A stretch of DNA of 19,912 bases from Burkholderiales bacterium. GTDB lineage: Bacteria; Pseudomonadota; Gammaproteobacteria; Burkholderiales; JAEUMW01. How positions within the stretch are numbered: the stretch's first letter is position 1; the number at the start of each line of letters is the position of its first letter. The stretch spans positions 1 to 19,912 of the forward strand of contig JAEUMX010000218.1 of assembly GCA_016791285.1 (NCBI GenBank), written 5' to 3'. Below, one piece after another: positions 7,379 through 15,375 of the stretch. The position numbers were made by a program, and so were the translations under genes. Under the pieces are notes generated by a model. It was given only the letters and a program-made list of their open reading frames with translations, was not told the DNA's origin and ran no database searches.

Positions 7379-8707
7379 ATGGCAGGTACCACGGTTTGGC
7401 CGGCGGGGGCCGTTCGGAGCGTGGACGCCGAGCAGGCGCGACTACTCGGCCAGCGCCCGCTCGCCCGGCGTGCGCTGATCGTCTTTCTTCTCCTGGCAGT
7501 CACCGTGTTCAGCCGGTTCGGCATAAACCTGGGCACGTACTCGCTCAGCTTTAGCCTTTTCGCCGTTTACGGACTCGTCGCCGTTGCCCTGATGTCCGGC
7601 AATCTCGCGATCTCTCCGCGGCGTTTGCTCATATACACCGCAGGTGTCGCGGTCGCGATCGTCAGTTTCGTGGTCAACACGAGCCTCTCGCCTGCCGACC
7701 GCACCTCGGTGACTTCACTGCTTCTACTGGCGGTGATTTATCTGCCGTTGCCGTTCGTGCTCTGGCCGCAGGAAAACCGGGAGCAGGAACTGCTCTGGAC
7801 CATGCGGGCGTTCTCCAACGTGGCGTTCTTCTGCGCCCTCGCGGGCATCGCACAGTTTTGCGCGCAGTTCGTGATTCACGGCGCATGGCTCTTCGACTTC
7901 ACGCGCTATATTCCCGCTGCGCTTCAGCAGACGGGCGTCTACAACACGGTCATTCCGGTCGGTCACCTCTACAAGTCGAACGGCTTCTTCTTCCGTGAAC
8001 CGTCCGGGGCATCCTTCATCATGGCTCTCGGGCTCCTCGTCGAACTGGCGTTCTTCCACCGGCCAACCCGCATGGCCGCTCTTGCTCTGGCGCTGGTGCT
8101 CACCTATTCCGGCACCGGGCTGCTCGCGCTGCTGATCGGAGTCGTATTCTCTGTTCGCTCGCACACCGTCGGCCGCTTGAGCGCGCTGCTGATTGTTGCG
8201 GGACTGTGCGCCTGGGCCGCTGGCGATTTCCTCAACCTTTCCTTCACGCTGAACCGCATCAACGAATTCGGTGAGGAAAGGAGTAGCGCCTACCTTCGCT
8301 ATGTCGCACCCATGCGCCTGGTGAGCGCAACGCTGTTCGAGAATCCCTGGAGTTTCTGGTTCGGCCTCGGACCGGGCGTCATCTCGCGTCTCAGCCAGAC
8401 CGAGTTCGGATTTCACGATCCAACCTGGGCGAAGCTGCTCGTCGAGTATGGTGTTCTCGGGTTCACGGCTTTCACGGTCCTCATGGTCTCCTGCATCCGC
8501 CAGCGCGCTTTGCCTATGCAGCTGCGCGCGGTTCTCTTTTTCGCATGGCTGGCAATGGGCGGACACCTGCTGACGCCGGATTCGGCCTACCTGGTCGTCA
8601 CACTCGGCGGTGTCGTGGGTTCGGCCTCGCTCGCCCGCATTGACGACAGCCATGCGCAAGGTGATGCGAACCCGCCGTCGCTCGCCAATACTCAGGGGGC
8701 CACGTGA
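7379..8707 (+). CDS. Wzy-like polysaccharide polymerase / O-antigen ligase-family membrane protein
   Basis: A 442-residue polytopic inner-membrane protein with roughly ten to twelve hydrophobic helices, first at about 31-48 (ALIVFLLLAVTVFSRFGI). It most likely joins flipped repeat units on the periplasmic side. After a cluster of helices there is a long hydrophilic loop containing GHLYKSNGFFFREPSG, a pattern often seen in EPS polymerases, and further on RSSAYLRYVAPMRLV and FGLGPGVISRL in a second large loop. Wzy proteins vary too much for a firm family call by eye, but length, topology and position between glycosyltransferase, hydrolase and flippase genes fit. The ATG at 7379, one base after the GH16 stop, is preferred over an in-frame GTG at 7361, which lies inside the GH16 gene. 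The last 20 residues are polar and may be cytoplasmic. Confidence 0.8.
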   Translation: MAGTTVWPAGAVRSVDAEQARLLGQRPLARRALIVFLLLAVTVFSRFGINLGTYSLSFSLFAVYGLVAVALMSGNLAISPRRLLIYTAGVAVAIVSFVVNTSLSPADRTSVTSLLLLAVIYLPLPFVLWPQENREQELLWTMRAFSNVAFFCALAGIAQFCAQFVIHGAWLFDFTRYIPAALQQTGVYNTVIPVGHLYKSNGFFFREPSGASFIMALGLLVELAFFHRPTRMAALALALVLTYSGTGLLALLIGVVFSVRSHTVGRLSALLIVAGLCAWAAGDFLNLSFTLNRINEFGEERSSAYLRYVAPMRLVSATLFENPWSFWFGLGPGVISRLSQTEFGFHDPTWAKLLVEYGVLGFTAFTVLMVSCIRQRALPMQLRAVLFFAWLAMGGHLLTPDSAYLVVTLGGVVGSASLARIDDSHAQGDANPPSLANTQGAT

Positions 8708-9750
8708 GTCTTCCCACGATAAGCGTCATCATCCCGTGCTACAACTACGCACGCTATATCGGTCAGTCCATCGACTCCGTCCTTGCGCAAGGGTATCCCT
8801 TACTCGATCTCGTAGTCGTAAATGACGGATCGACCGACGGATCAATAGACGTGATCCGTCGCCACGCGACCGACAGCACCATCATCGATCAATCCAATCG
8901 GGGACATGTTCCCGCATGTAACACCGGATTCGCCGCGAGCCGTGGGGACATCGTCATCTTTCTCGACGCGGATGACCTGCTCGAACCCGACGCGTTGCTG
9001 TCGGTGGCGAGCGTGTGGACGCCCATCCTTGCAAAGGTCCAGTTCGACCTGAAAGTCATCGATGCCGATGGGAACACGCTGGGGAAGCGGCGCTTCGGGC
9101 ATTTCGGGAGCGACTACACCGTCGAGCGCGTTCGCCGAGAATTCGCGCGCACTGCCACCTATCGATGGCCGGTCACGTCCGGAAACGCGTACTCGCGCTG
9201 GTTCGTGTCTCAGGTTTTTCCGCAGCGATTCCGCGGGACGGTAGACGGCTACCTCAACACGATCGCCCCGCTCTACGGGGATGTTCTCACCTTGCCCAAG
9301 GTGCTCGGCGGCTATCGCCTGCACGATTGCAATCTCTCCGCGAAAACGAGAGCGTCATCCGGTCTGGTCGACATCATCGTGCGCCGGCGAGAGGAACTCG
9401 CGGAAATGCGGCGCCACGCGGCTTCGCGCGGCGTCAAGCTGCCTGAAGCGGACCCGCTCGATCACGAGTTGCCATTCCTGAATTATCGACTCATCGCCCT
9501 CAGGCTGGGCATGAGTTATAGCGGGTCGGACAGGGACTCGCCATCACGGCTGCTACGCAAGGCGTTGCGCCAGGTTGGTCGCGAAGGTCTGCCGCTGACC
9601 GTCGCAGCCATGCATGCCGTCTGGTTTCTCCTCGTCAGCGTTCTGCCGAAGCAAGGAGTGTCAGTAATGGTCAAGGCCCGGTTCGAACGCGCGGAGCTGT
9701 CGCGAGGATGGAGGCAGCGACGGTTCCGAGCGGCGGCGCGTGGAGCCTAG
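8704..9750 (+). CDS. Glycosyltransferase family 2
   Basis: A 348-residue GT2 enzyme. The GT-A domain reads TISVIIPCYNYARYIGQSID (5-24), LVVVNDGSTDGS (36-47), QSNRGHVPACNTGFAASRGD (63-82) and IFLDADDLLEPDAL (85-98), with the D-x-D metal site at 88-90. A segment TSGNAYSRWFV follows in the acceptor half. The C-terminal 100 or so residues include a hydrophobic stretch (LTVAAMHAVWFLLVSVLP) and a basic tail, which suggests membrane attachment. It shares order and motifs with the GT2 gene at 11295, including the VQF...IDA.G..LG and SGNAYSR blocks, so the two are probably paralogs. The GTG start overlaps the polymerase stop (GTGA) and follows CAGGGGG at about 8692-8698. Expected to add one sugar of the repeat unit; specificity unknown. 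Confidence 0.9.
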   Translation: MSLPTISVIIPCYNYARYIGQSIDSVLAQGYPLLDLVVVNDGSTDGSIDVIRRHATDSTIIDQSNRGHVPACNTGFAASRGDIVIFLDADDLLEPDALLSVASVWTPILAKVQFDLKVIDADGNTLGKRRFGHFGSDYTVERVRREFARTATYRWPVTSGNAYSRWFVSQVFPQRFRGTVDGYLNTIAPLYGDVLTLPKVLGGYRLHDCNLSAKTRASSGLVDIIVRRREELAEMRRHAASRGVKLPEADPLDHELPFLNYRLIALRLGMSYSGSDRDSPSRLLRKALRQVGREGLPLTVAAMHAVWFLLVSVLPKQGVSVMVKARFERAELSRGWRQRRFRAAARGA

Positions 9751-9753
9751 CCG

Positions 9754-11268
9754 GTGCCCCGTATCGATCCTTCTCCTGCCATCGAAAGCGCATCCACAGA
9801 GGGTGGCAGCGCCGTCGTCGGCCGGGGTGCCGCTGCTCGATCGGCGCTCTGGAGCATGGCCGAAAACGGCGGCCTCACGCTGGTCTCGTTCGCGACGCTG
9901 ATCATAATGGCCAGATACCTCTCGCCGCGCGACTTCGGCCTCTTCTCGATCGTGCTCGCAACGGTCGAACTGCTCGGCGTGGTGATCGGCATGCTGTTTC
10001 ACGACGCGCTCATTCAGCGCAGCCGAATCACGGAACTCCACTTCGATACCGCCTTCACCGTGACCGTCTCGCTTAGCTTGCTGTTCTTCGCGGCATGTTG
10101 GGCGCTTGGCCCCTGGTTCTCGCGACTGGTCGGCGACCCAGTGGCCGGGGGCGTGCTGGGCTGGACCGCGTGTGCCCTGCCATTCGGCGCGCTATCGGCC
10201 ACTATCGCGGCCCGGCAGCGGCGCGAGCTGCGGTTCAGGGTACTCGCCGTTCGCTCGTTGGTCGGCCGCATTTCAGGAGCAGCTCTGGGGATCGTGCTGG
10301 CGCTCCTGGGGCTGGGCTACTGGAGCCTGGCGGGGCAGCACGTGCTCATCGCGGCGATGGGTTCTCTCGTACTCTGGTTGGCGGCGACGCGTCCGCCTCG
10401 GTTGCGGTTTCGCAAGCAGGAAGCGGTGGAGCTGCTGGGCTTCGGTTTGACCTCCGTGGCGGGTCTGGTGATCGGTTTTGCGGTGAAGCGCGTGTTCACC
10501 ATTGTCGCCGGCGTGATGATCGGTACCGAAGCTGCCGGATACCTCAACATGAGCTTTCGGCTGGTCGATGTCGTCTGGAGCGTTTCCGCCGTCGCGGTGA
10601 CCCAAGTCGCGCTCCCCGTGTTGTCGCGCTTGCAGGACCAGCCCGAGCGCATGCGCAATGCCTTCGGCAGCGCGAGCGAGATGGTCTGCATCGTCTTCTT
10701 CGCACTATTCGTAGGCATCGCCATCACCGCGCCGGAGCTCGTGCAGCTGCTTCTCGGCAACCGCTGGGCATCGATTGCACCCTACGTTTCGATGCTAGCG
10801 CTCATGGTCTTCGTGCAGACGCCACGCATGCTGATAAACCCAGTCCTGAAGGCAGCGGGATGGCCGGGCTGGACACTCGCCGGGACCGCTGTCCAGGGCT
10901 TCGTCATCGCCGTGCTGATTGCGCTCCTTGGCGTTCGGACCGTCGGTACGGCTGTTGTCATTTGGATGCTGGGGGAACTCGTCGCGTGGCCGGTGATGGC
11001 TCAGTTGCTCAAGGCGAAGGCCGGCATTGGCTTTCGCGACCAGTTGCGGGCTCTGCTTACGCCGGCACTCGCCGCCCTCGCGATGGCGGCCGTGGCACTC
11101 GCTCTGCGGGATGTATTGGGCGATGAACTCTCTCCGCTCACTCGCCTGGTCCTCATCGGAAGCGCGGCGTCGACGGTATTCCTGGGTGCCGTGACGCTGC
11201 TCGATCGCCAGGCCGTCGAACGGTTGTGGTCGTTCTTCCGCTCGGCAGCCGGCGCGAGGACTGCGTGA
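9754..11268 (+). CDS. Polysaccharide flippase (Wzx/MOP superfamily)
   Basis: A 504-residue integral membrane protein with about twelve to fourteen hydrophobic helices and almost no long soluble loops. It is predicted to move the undecaprenyl-linked repeat unit from the cytoplasmic to the periplasmic face. The start of the transporter core, SALWSMAENGGLTLVSFATL with MARYLSPRDFGLFSIVLA after it, is characteristic of WzxC-type flippases (polysaccharide biosynthesis protein families PF01943/PF13440). VGDPVAGGVLGWTAC, GTEAAGYLNMSFRLVD and LQDQPERMRNAFGSASEM also fit the family pattern. The GTG start is preceded by GGAG (9742-9745) at 8 nt spacing and lies 3 nt after the previous stop. Some members of this superfamily are annotated simply as lipopolysaccharide biosynthesis proteins; the locus context favours EPS repeat-unit export. 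Confidence 0.9.
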   Translation: MPRIDPSPAIESASTEGGSAVVGRGAAARSALWSMAENGGLTLVSFATLIIMARYLSPRDFGLFSIVLATVELLGVVIGMLFHDALIQRSRITELHFDTAFTVTVSLSLLFFAACWALGPWFSRLVGDPVAGGVLGWTACALPFGALSATIAARQRRELRFRVLAVRSLVGRISGAALGIVLALLGLGYWSLAGQHVLIAAMGSLVLWLAATRPPRLRFRKQEAVELLGFGLTSVAGLVIGFAVKRVFTIVAGVMIGTEAAGYLNMSFRLVDVVWSVSAVAVTQVALPVLSRLQDQPERMRNAFGSASEMVCIVFFALFVGIAITAPELVQLLLGNRWASIAPYVSMLALMVFVQTPRMLINPVLKAAGWPGWTLAGTAVQGFVIAVLIALLGVRTVGTAVVIWMLGELVAWPVMAQLLKAKAGIGFRDQLRALLTPALAALAMAAVALALRDVLGDELSPLTRLVLIGSAASTVFLGAVTLLDRQAVERLWSFFRSAAGARTA

Positions 11269-11294
11269 TCATGCCTGGTAAGGAGCGCTGAACC

Positions 11295-12356
11295 ATGCTT
11301 GATCCGTCGAGCCTGGTCTCGGTCGTCATCTGCAACTACAACTACGCGCAGTTCGTGGGAGCGGCCATCGAGAGCGCGTTGGCGCTGGATTGGCACCGGG
11401 TCGAAGTCATCGTGGTCGATGATGGCTCAACGGATGGCTCGAGGTCGGTGATAGAGGGATATGCGCCTCGGGCAAGTATGGTGACCCAGTCCAACAGTGG
11501 GCAGGCGACGGCGGCCAAGGCAGGTTTCGCGCGGTCCCGGGGCGACGTCGTGATCTTTCTCGATGCGGACGATCTCCTGGATCCGCGACTGATCAGGGTC
11601 ATGGCACCTCACTGGAACGCACGGGTCAGCAAGGTGCAGTTTCAGATGAGGACGATCGATGCCGAAGGCCGGGCGTTGGGGTCCGTGTTTCCTCAGTATT
11701 ACCGGGTGCCGTCTCCGGCGCAGACAAGACAGTGGACGTTAAAGGCAAACGCGTATCCGACACCGCCGGGTTCTGGGAACGCGTACTCGAGGACGTTTCT
11801 CGACCGGGTGATGTGCGACGTGGATACCGTCGACCGATTTGCCGACTCGGCGCTCCTGGCTGCTGCGCCTCTGCTGGGAGACGTTGTTACTATCCCGCAG
11901 CCGCTCGTGAGCTACCGCGTTCACGGTCGCAATGACGGTGCGATGCTCGCACTCGATCCGAGGCGTTTCGCTCGCGAATGGTTGCGTGCCCGGCGTCGCT
12001 TTCACTATGGGTCCTCCGTGGCTCGTTCAGCGGGGCTCGACCCGCGCAATGATGCGTTCGCCCATGACCTCGCGTCCCTGGCTTATCGGGCCGCATCTTG
12101 GCGCCTGGCGCCGGCCGATCACCCGGTGCGGGACGATTCGGGCGGCTCCATTCTTGCCGATGCTGCGCGCGCCGTGAGCGTGCCTCAGGGACATTCGCTG
12201 GCGAGCCGCTCTGCCATGCTCGCGTGGCTCGCCTTCGTTTGCCTGGCGCCGCGGTCGGCGGCCACCAGGATGCTGCAGTGGCGATTCGTGCCGTCCACGC
12301 GGCCTAAGCGTCTCAGGCAATTCATGGCAGCACTTTCCATCGCACGGATGCACTAG
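11295..12356 (+). CDS. Glycosyltransferase family 2, paralog of the gene at 8704
   Basis: A 353-residue GT2 enzyme. LVSVVICNYNYAQFVGAAIE (7-26), VIVVDDGSTDGS (38-49), TQSNSGQATAAKAGFARSRG (64-83) and IFLDADDLLDP (87-97) form the nucleotide-sugar domain, with D-x-D at 90-92. GSGNAYSRTFL follows, then LLGDVVTIPQPLVSYRVHG as the end of the GT-A core. The C-terminal third carries arginine-rich helices and a hydrophobic segment (SAMLAWLAFVCLAP), as in the gene at 8704. It has a clear ribosome binding site, AAGGAG at 11280-11285, 9 nt before the ATG, and a 26-nt spacer after the flippase gene, so it may be translated more independently than its neighbours. Donor sugar unknown. Confidence 0.9.
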   Translation: MLDPSSLVSVVICNYNYAQFVGAAIESALALDWHRVEVIVVDDGSTDGSRSVIEGYAPRASMVTQSNSGQATAAKAGFARSRGDVVIFLDADDLLDPRLIRVMAPHWNARVSKVQFQMRTIDAEGRALGSVFPQYYRVPSPAQTRQWTLKANAYPTPPGSGNAYSRTFLDRVMCDVDTVDRFADSALLAAAPLLGDVVTIPQPLVSYRVHGRNDGAMLALDPRRFAREWLRARRRFHYGSSVARSAGLDPRNDAFAHDLASLAYRAASWRLAPADHPVRDDSGGSILADAARAVSVPQGHSLASRSAMLAWLAFVCLAPRSAATRMLQWRFVPSTRPKRLRQFMAALSIARMH

Positions 12357-12446
12357 ATGAACGCGGCGCGGATTCGCCACGCGACACCTCGGCGATCCAT
12401 CGCAAGGCCGCGAGTAACGTCGAAGCGGGAGTTCGTATGCTCATAA
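12357..12446 (+). CDS. Possible short leader ORF (29 residues) upstream of the pyruvyl transferase
   Basis: An ATG directly after the GT2 stop (TAGATG) opens a 29-codon frame that ends at TAA 12444-12446. It overlaps the pyruvyl transferase start at 12437 by 10 nt in a different frame. The predicted peptide is short and very basic, with eight arginines and one lysine. It has no recognisable domain and no separate ribosome binding site, so it could be reached only by coupling from the gene before. It may be chance; if real, ribosomes stopping at 12446 would be well placed to restart at 12437. Confidence 0.2.
   Translation: MNAARIRHATPRRSIARPRVTSKREFVCS
12427..12431 (+). promoter_or_regulatory. 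Ribosome binding site of the pyruvyl transferase gene
   Basis: GGGAG ends 5 nt before the ATG at 12437. It supports that start, which leaves 80 nt after the preceding gene. Confidence 0.55.
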
Positions 12447-13348
12447 CCGAAGGATGGGACGAACTGGTGCGAAGCCTGCAAGACATCGGCAGGCTGGGTA
12501 TCCCCACCAAGTTCGTTCCGAACCCCGGCAATCCCGGCGATGCGCTGATCGCCGCCGCGACATGGCAGCTCTTCGATGCGCTCAGCCTGAAGCCGCGGGT
12601 CACCCGCATCGAGGGCATTGGCGCGCGGGATGTGGCGATCTATGGCGGCGGAGGGGCGCTCGTGCCCGAATATCCCACATGCGCGCGGTTCCTCAAGCGC
12701 TGCCTCGATGTCAACGTGCGGGCGGCAATGGTCTTGTCGAACTCGGTTCGTGGCCACGAACATCTCCTGAGGCGACTGGATGACCGGTTCACCATCGTCT
12801 GCCGCGATGCGGCCTCCTTCGAGCACGCCTGCTCGACGGCGTGCAATGCCCAGGTACTCAAGGCGCCGGATCTGGCTCTGCGGCTCGACGTGGAGGCCGT
12901 CAGGGCGCGTTGTTCGTTGCCGTCCGTGCGTGCGAGATTCCTGCGGGCGATGACCTTGCGGGCGGAGTCCGTCGTGAAAGGGCAAGGCGTTCTCTACTGC
13001 CGATGGCGACGCGCCTTGTCCCGGCTGCGGATTCCCGACAGCGGTCGGCTCGACATTCTGCGCACGGACAAGGAGGCTGCCCTTCCCAACCAGGGACACG
13101 CCCGCTGGGACATCAGCGAGCTGTACGGATCGAACTTCAGACCGCGAAGCGAAGCCGAGTTCATCGCGCGAGACATGCTGGACTTCATTCAGCGGGCAAA
13201 GGCAGTGCGCACCGATCGCTTGCACGTCGGCATTGCGGCAGCGCTGGTTGGATGCCCGGTCACATACCGGGACAACTCGTACGGGAAGATCAAGGCGATC
13301 TACGACACTTCGTTGGTCGATGTTCCCACCATCGCCTTCGAGCACTAA
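12437..13348 (+). CDS. Polysaccharide pyruvyl transferase family protein
   Basis: A 303-residue cytoplasmic enzyme predicted to add a ketal-linked pyruvate from phosphoenolpyruvate to a sugar of the repeat unit, as ExoV, CsaB and GumL do (PF04230). Diagnostic segments are FVPNPGNPGDALI at 26-38 (the NxGD element), VAIYGGGGALVPEY at 66-79, an FTIVCRDAASFEH segment at 118-130, and the C-terminal TDRLHVGIAAALVGCPV (259-275), which has the Arg-Leu-His typical of the PEP site. DNSYGKIKAIYDTS (279-292) closes the domain. Pyruvylation would add negative charge to the polymer. A somewhat unusual basic stretch at about 155-205 (CRWRRALSRLRI) lies between the two halves. Preceded by GGGAG at 12427-12431. 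Alternative role: modification of another envelope glycan, less likely given the context. Confidence 0.87.
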   Translation: MLITEGWDELVRSLQDIGRLGIPTKFVPNPGNPGDALIAAATWQLFDALSLKPRVTRIEGIGARDVAIYGGGGALVPEYPTCARFLKRCLDVNVRAAMVLSNSVRGHEHLLRRLDDRFTIVCRDAASFEHACSTACNAQVLKAPDLALRLDVEAVRARCSLPSVRARFLRAMTLRAESVVKGQGVLYCRWRRALSRLRIPDSGRLDILRTDKEAALPNQGHARWDISELYGSNFRPRSEAEFIARDMLDFIQRAKAVRTDRLHVGIAAALVGCPVTYRDNSYGKIKAIYDTSLVDVPTIAFEH

Positions 13349-13366
13349 TAGGAAACTTGGCGCCAC

Positions 13367-14146
13367 ATGGCTCACACAGCCCTGGCTCTCGTGCTCGCAG
13401 TGTGGTTGGGCGTCGTTGCCAACGCACTGGCGGATGGTTCGTCGCCCGGCAAACCTGCAGAAGCGCCGGCGGCTGCCGCTGTCGACGGCCCTTCTCCGTA
13501 TCCCAAGGATCCCGCCGACTGGCCGGGAAAAGGGGCCATTCATGTCTTCGGCTGGATGTCGCAGAATCGTGAGGCATTCTGGCGTCAGCGCACGGGAAAG
13601 CAGCATGCTGTGGTGTTCGTCGGTGACTCGCTGGTCGGTGGCTGGAAGACCCTGGACCGTGACTTCCCTGACATGAAGACCGCCAATCGCGGAATCGGCG
13701 GGGACGTGAGCCGCGGACTTCTGTTCCGCTGGAAGGAAGACGTTCTCGATCTGCATCCGCAGGCGGTGGTGCTGCTGATCGGCACGAACGACCTGAGCGC
13801 GCAGCAGGCACCGCAGGACACCGCGACGAACATTGCGCTGCTCCTCGACGCCGTCGCGCAGTCCGGTAATGCCGTGCCGGTGATCTTGTGCAAGCTGCCG
13901 CCCCGCGACAACCCGAAGGCTCCCATCAAACCGGGCGCCCTGCATGACCTCAACCGGCGAATCGAGGCGCTTGGGAGCTCGCGCAAGAACGTGCAGGTGT
14001 TCGACCTGTACGGCCTCTTCGCCACCCGCGACGGCGACCCGGACGGGCGCTATTTCCAGGCCGATCAGCTACACCTCAATCCCGCTGGATATTCGAAATG
14101 GCATGAAGCACTGCAACCCGTGCTGGAGAAACTGAATGTCCACTAA
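13367..14146 (+). CDS. Secreted SGNH/GDSL-family hydrolase or acyl-esterase/transferase
   Basis: A 259-residue exported protein with a signal peptide at 1-22 (LALVLAVWLGVVANALA, cleavage near ALA/DG) followed by an Ala/Pro-rich linker to about 55. All four SGNH blocks are present: VVFVGDSLVGGW (82-93) with catalytic S88, NRGIGGD (107-113), LLIGTNDLS (136-144) with N141, and ADQLHLNPAGY (232-242) with D233 and H236. The fold and spacing match the PAF-acetylhydrolase-like GDSL group. It could remove O-acyl groups from the polymer. It could also act as the periplasmic partner of the acyltransferase-3 encoded next, with which it overlaps by 11 nt; several polysaccharide O-acetylation systems pair an SGNH domain with a membrane acyltransferase. 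Only a weak Shine-Dalgarno is seen (AGGA at 13350-13353, 13 nt away). Confidence 0.88.
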   Translation: MAHTALALVLAVWLGVVANALADGSSPGKPAEAPAAAAVDGPSPYPKDPADWPGKGAIHVFGWMSQNREAFWRQRTGKQHAVVFVGDSLVGGWKTLDRDFPDMKTANRGIGGDVSRGLLFRWKEDVLDLHPQAVVLLIGTNDLSAQQAPQDTATNIALLLDAVAQSGNAVPVILCKLPPRDNPKAPIKPGALHDLNRRIEALGSSRKNVQVFDLYGLFATRDGDPDGRYFQADQLHLNPAGYSKWHEALQPVLEKLNVH

Positions 14147-15362
14147 TCCCGTGCAGCTGCCGACAGCCAGCATTTCGGCGCCGGCCTCCACCTACCTCGA
14201 CGCGCTGCGGGCGATCGCGGCCAATCTGGTGGTCGTTGCCCACGTCCTGCTGCTGTATTTTCCGAACCAGTACGTGTATCGCGGCGGCAGTCTCGGCGTC
14301 GTTATCTTCTTCCTCCTGTCAGGCTTTCTCATCACGCAGTCGATGCTCAATCGGGCGGCGTCACCCGGTCCGGGCCTACCCGCGTTTCTCGCCGATCGCG
14401 TGGCGCGGATCATGACGCCTTTCGTCCCGGTGCTCATCCTCGTCGTGTTATTGAACGCGGCGTTCATCGAGTCCCATTTCGGCGGCGCAGGTCTGAATCG
14501 CGGTCTGGCGGCATTCGTCGGCAATTTTCTGATGCTCCACGACCATCCGTTCTTCCAGGCACTGGACATCGCGCATTTCGACACCTGGTGGAGAATCCGT
14601 CCGTACAACACGGCCGAACCGTTCTGGACCGTGGCAGTGGAATTCTGGCTCTACGCGGCCGTCGGACTGGGCTTCTTCTGCGTGCTGCGCGGCGAGCGAA
14701 TCCGTCGCAGTTATCTCTGGGGTTTGGCGACCGTCAGTCTTCCGGTGCTGGTGTGGAACTGCGTGGCAGGGGGAGGGGAGGTGCTCACGCTCGTGTGGAT
14801 GGTGGGCGCGATTGCCGCGTATCTTCTCGCGCGGCTTGCGGCCGCCGATGCCAAAGTTCACTGGCGACTTCTCGCCGCCTGCCTGATTGGATGTGGTGCG
14901 CTGGCGCTCGCCGCACGCATCAAGACTTCCGGATTCGAACCCTACGATCTCCAGATCGCCGTGCTGATCGGCATCGTCATGTTCGGTGTGCTGATCGCCT
15001 TGAACCGCGTGGAGCGGGTTTCGCGATGGGTCGCCACACCCGGGAACTTTTTTGCGTCATACAGCTATAGTCTGTACCTCACGCACAACACAATACTCGT
15101 GCTGATGTTCCAATACACCCGGTCGCTGCCCAAGCCGCTGTCGATCGTGATCGGAGTCCTCACAGCGCAGTTCTTGGCTTGGGCAGTGTACATGGCGTTC
15201 GAACGTCACTACCGGAGCGTCGGGCGCTGGCTGAGACCGATTTTCTCACGCTTGATGTCGCCTCGCTCCGACGGGCGGGTGCTGCAGCCAGCGGTGCCGC
15301 CGCAGTGGTCGCATCGTCTGCGCGCGCCGTTCCGACGCGTGTCGCGCTCAGGTGCCGGTTAG
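14136..15362 (+). CDS. Membrane acyltransferase-3 (OafA/ExoZ-type)
   Basis: A 408-residue polytopic membrane protein with about ten helices, of the acyltransferase-3 family (PF01757), predicted to O-acylate a sugar of the polysaccharide or its lipid-linked precursor. Family marks are YLDALRAIAANLVVVAHVL (20-38), which includes the conserved arginine and the catalytic H36. FFLLSGFLITQSM (58-70) and FLADRVARIM are the next marks, and EPFWTVAVEFWLYAAVG (near 160) matches the usual W-S-L-x-V-E motif. FFASYSYSLYLTHN in the C-terminal half is also characteristic. It starts inside the SGNH gene, with GGAG (14125-14128) 7 nt before the ATG. The last 40 residues are arginine-rich and polar (about 365-408) and lie outside the membrane region. 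Acetyl-CoA or another short acyl-CoA is the likely donor. Confidence 0.9.
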   Translation: MSTNPVQLPTASISAPASTYLDALRAIAANLVVVAHVLLLYFPNQYVYRGGSLGVVIFFLLSGFLITQSMLNRAASPGPGLPAFLADRVARIMTPFVPVLILVVLLNAAFIESHFGGAGLNRGLAAFVGNFLMLHDHPFFQALDIAHFDTWWRIRPYNTAEPFWTVAVEFWLYAAVGLGFFCVLRGERIRRSYLWGLATVSLPVLVWNCVAGGGEVLTLVWMVGAIAAYLLARLAAADAKVHWRLLAACLIGCGALALAARIKTSGFEPYDLQIAVLIGIVMFGVLIALNRVERVSRWVATPGNFFASYSYSLYLTHNTILVLMFQYTRSLPKPLSIVIGVLTAQFLAWAVYMAFERHYRSVGRWLRPIFSRLMSPRSDGRVLQPAVPPQWSHRLRAPFRRVSRSGAG

Positions 15363-15364
15363 CT

Positions 15365-15369
15365 GGAGG
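15365..15369 (+). promoter_or_regulatory. Ribosome binding site deciding the sulfotransferase start
   Basis: GGAGG, 6 nt before the ATG at 15376, lies just after the acyltransferase stop (15360-15362). It favours 15376 over an in-frame GTG at 15352 that lies inside the upstream gene without a Shine-Dalgarno sequence. Confidence 0.65.
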
Positions 15370-15375
15370 CAGGCC

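Noticed and set aside
12353..13945. Long - strand open frame (530 codons) across the pyruvyl transferase and SGNH genes
   Set aside because: It spans two well-supported + strand genes, has low-complexity composition and no recognisable motif, so it is an antisense shadow.
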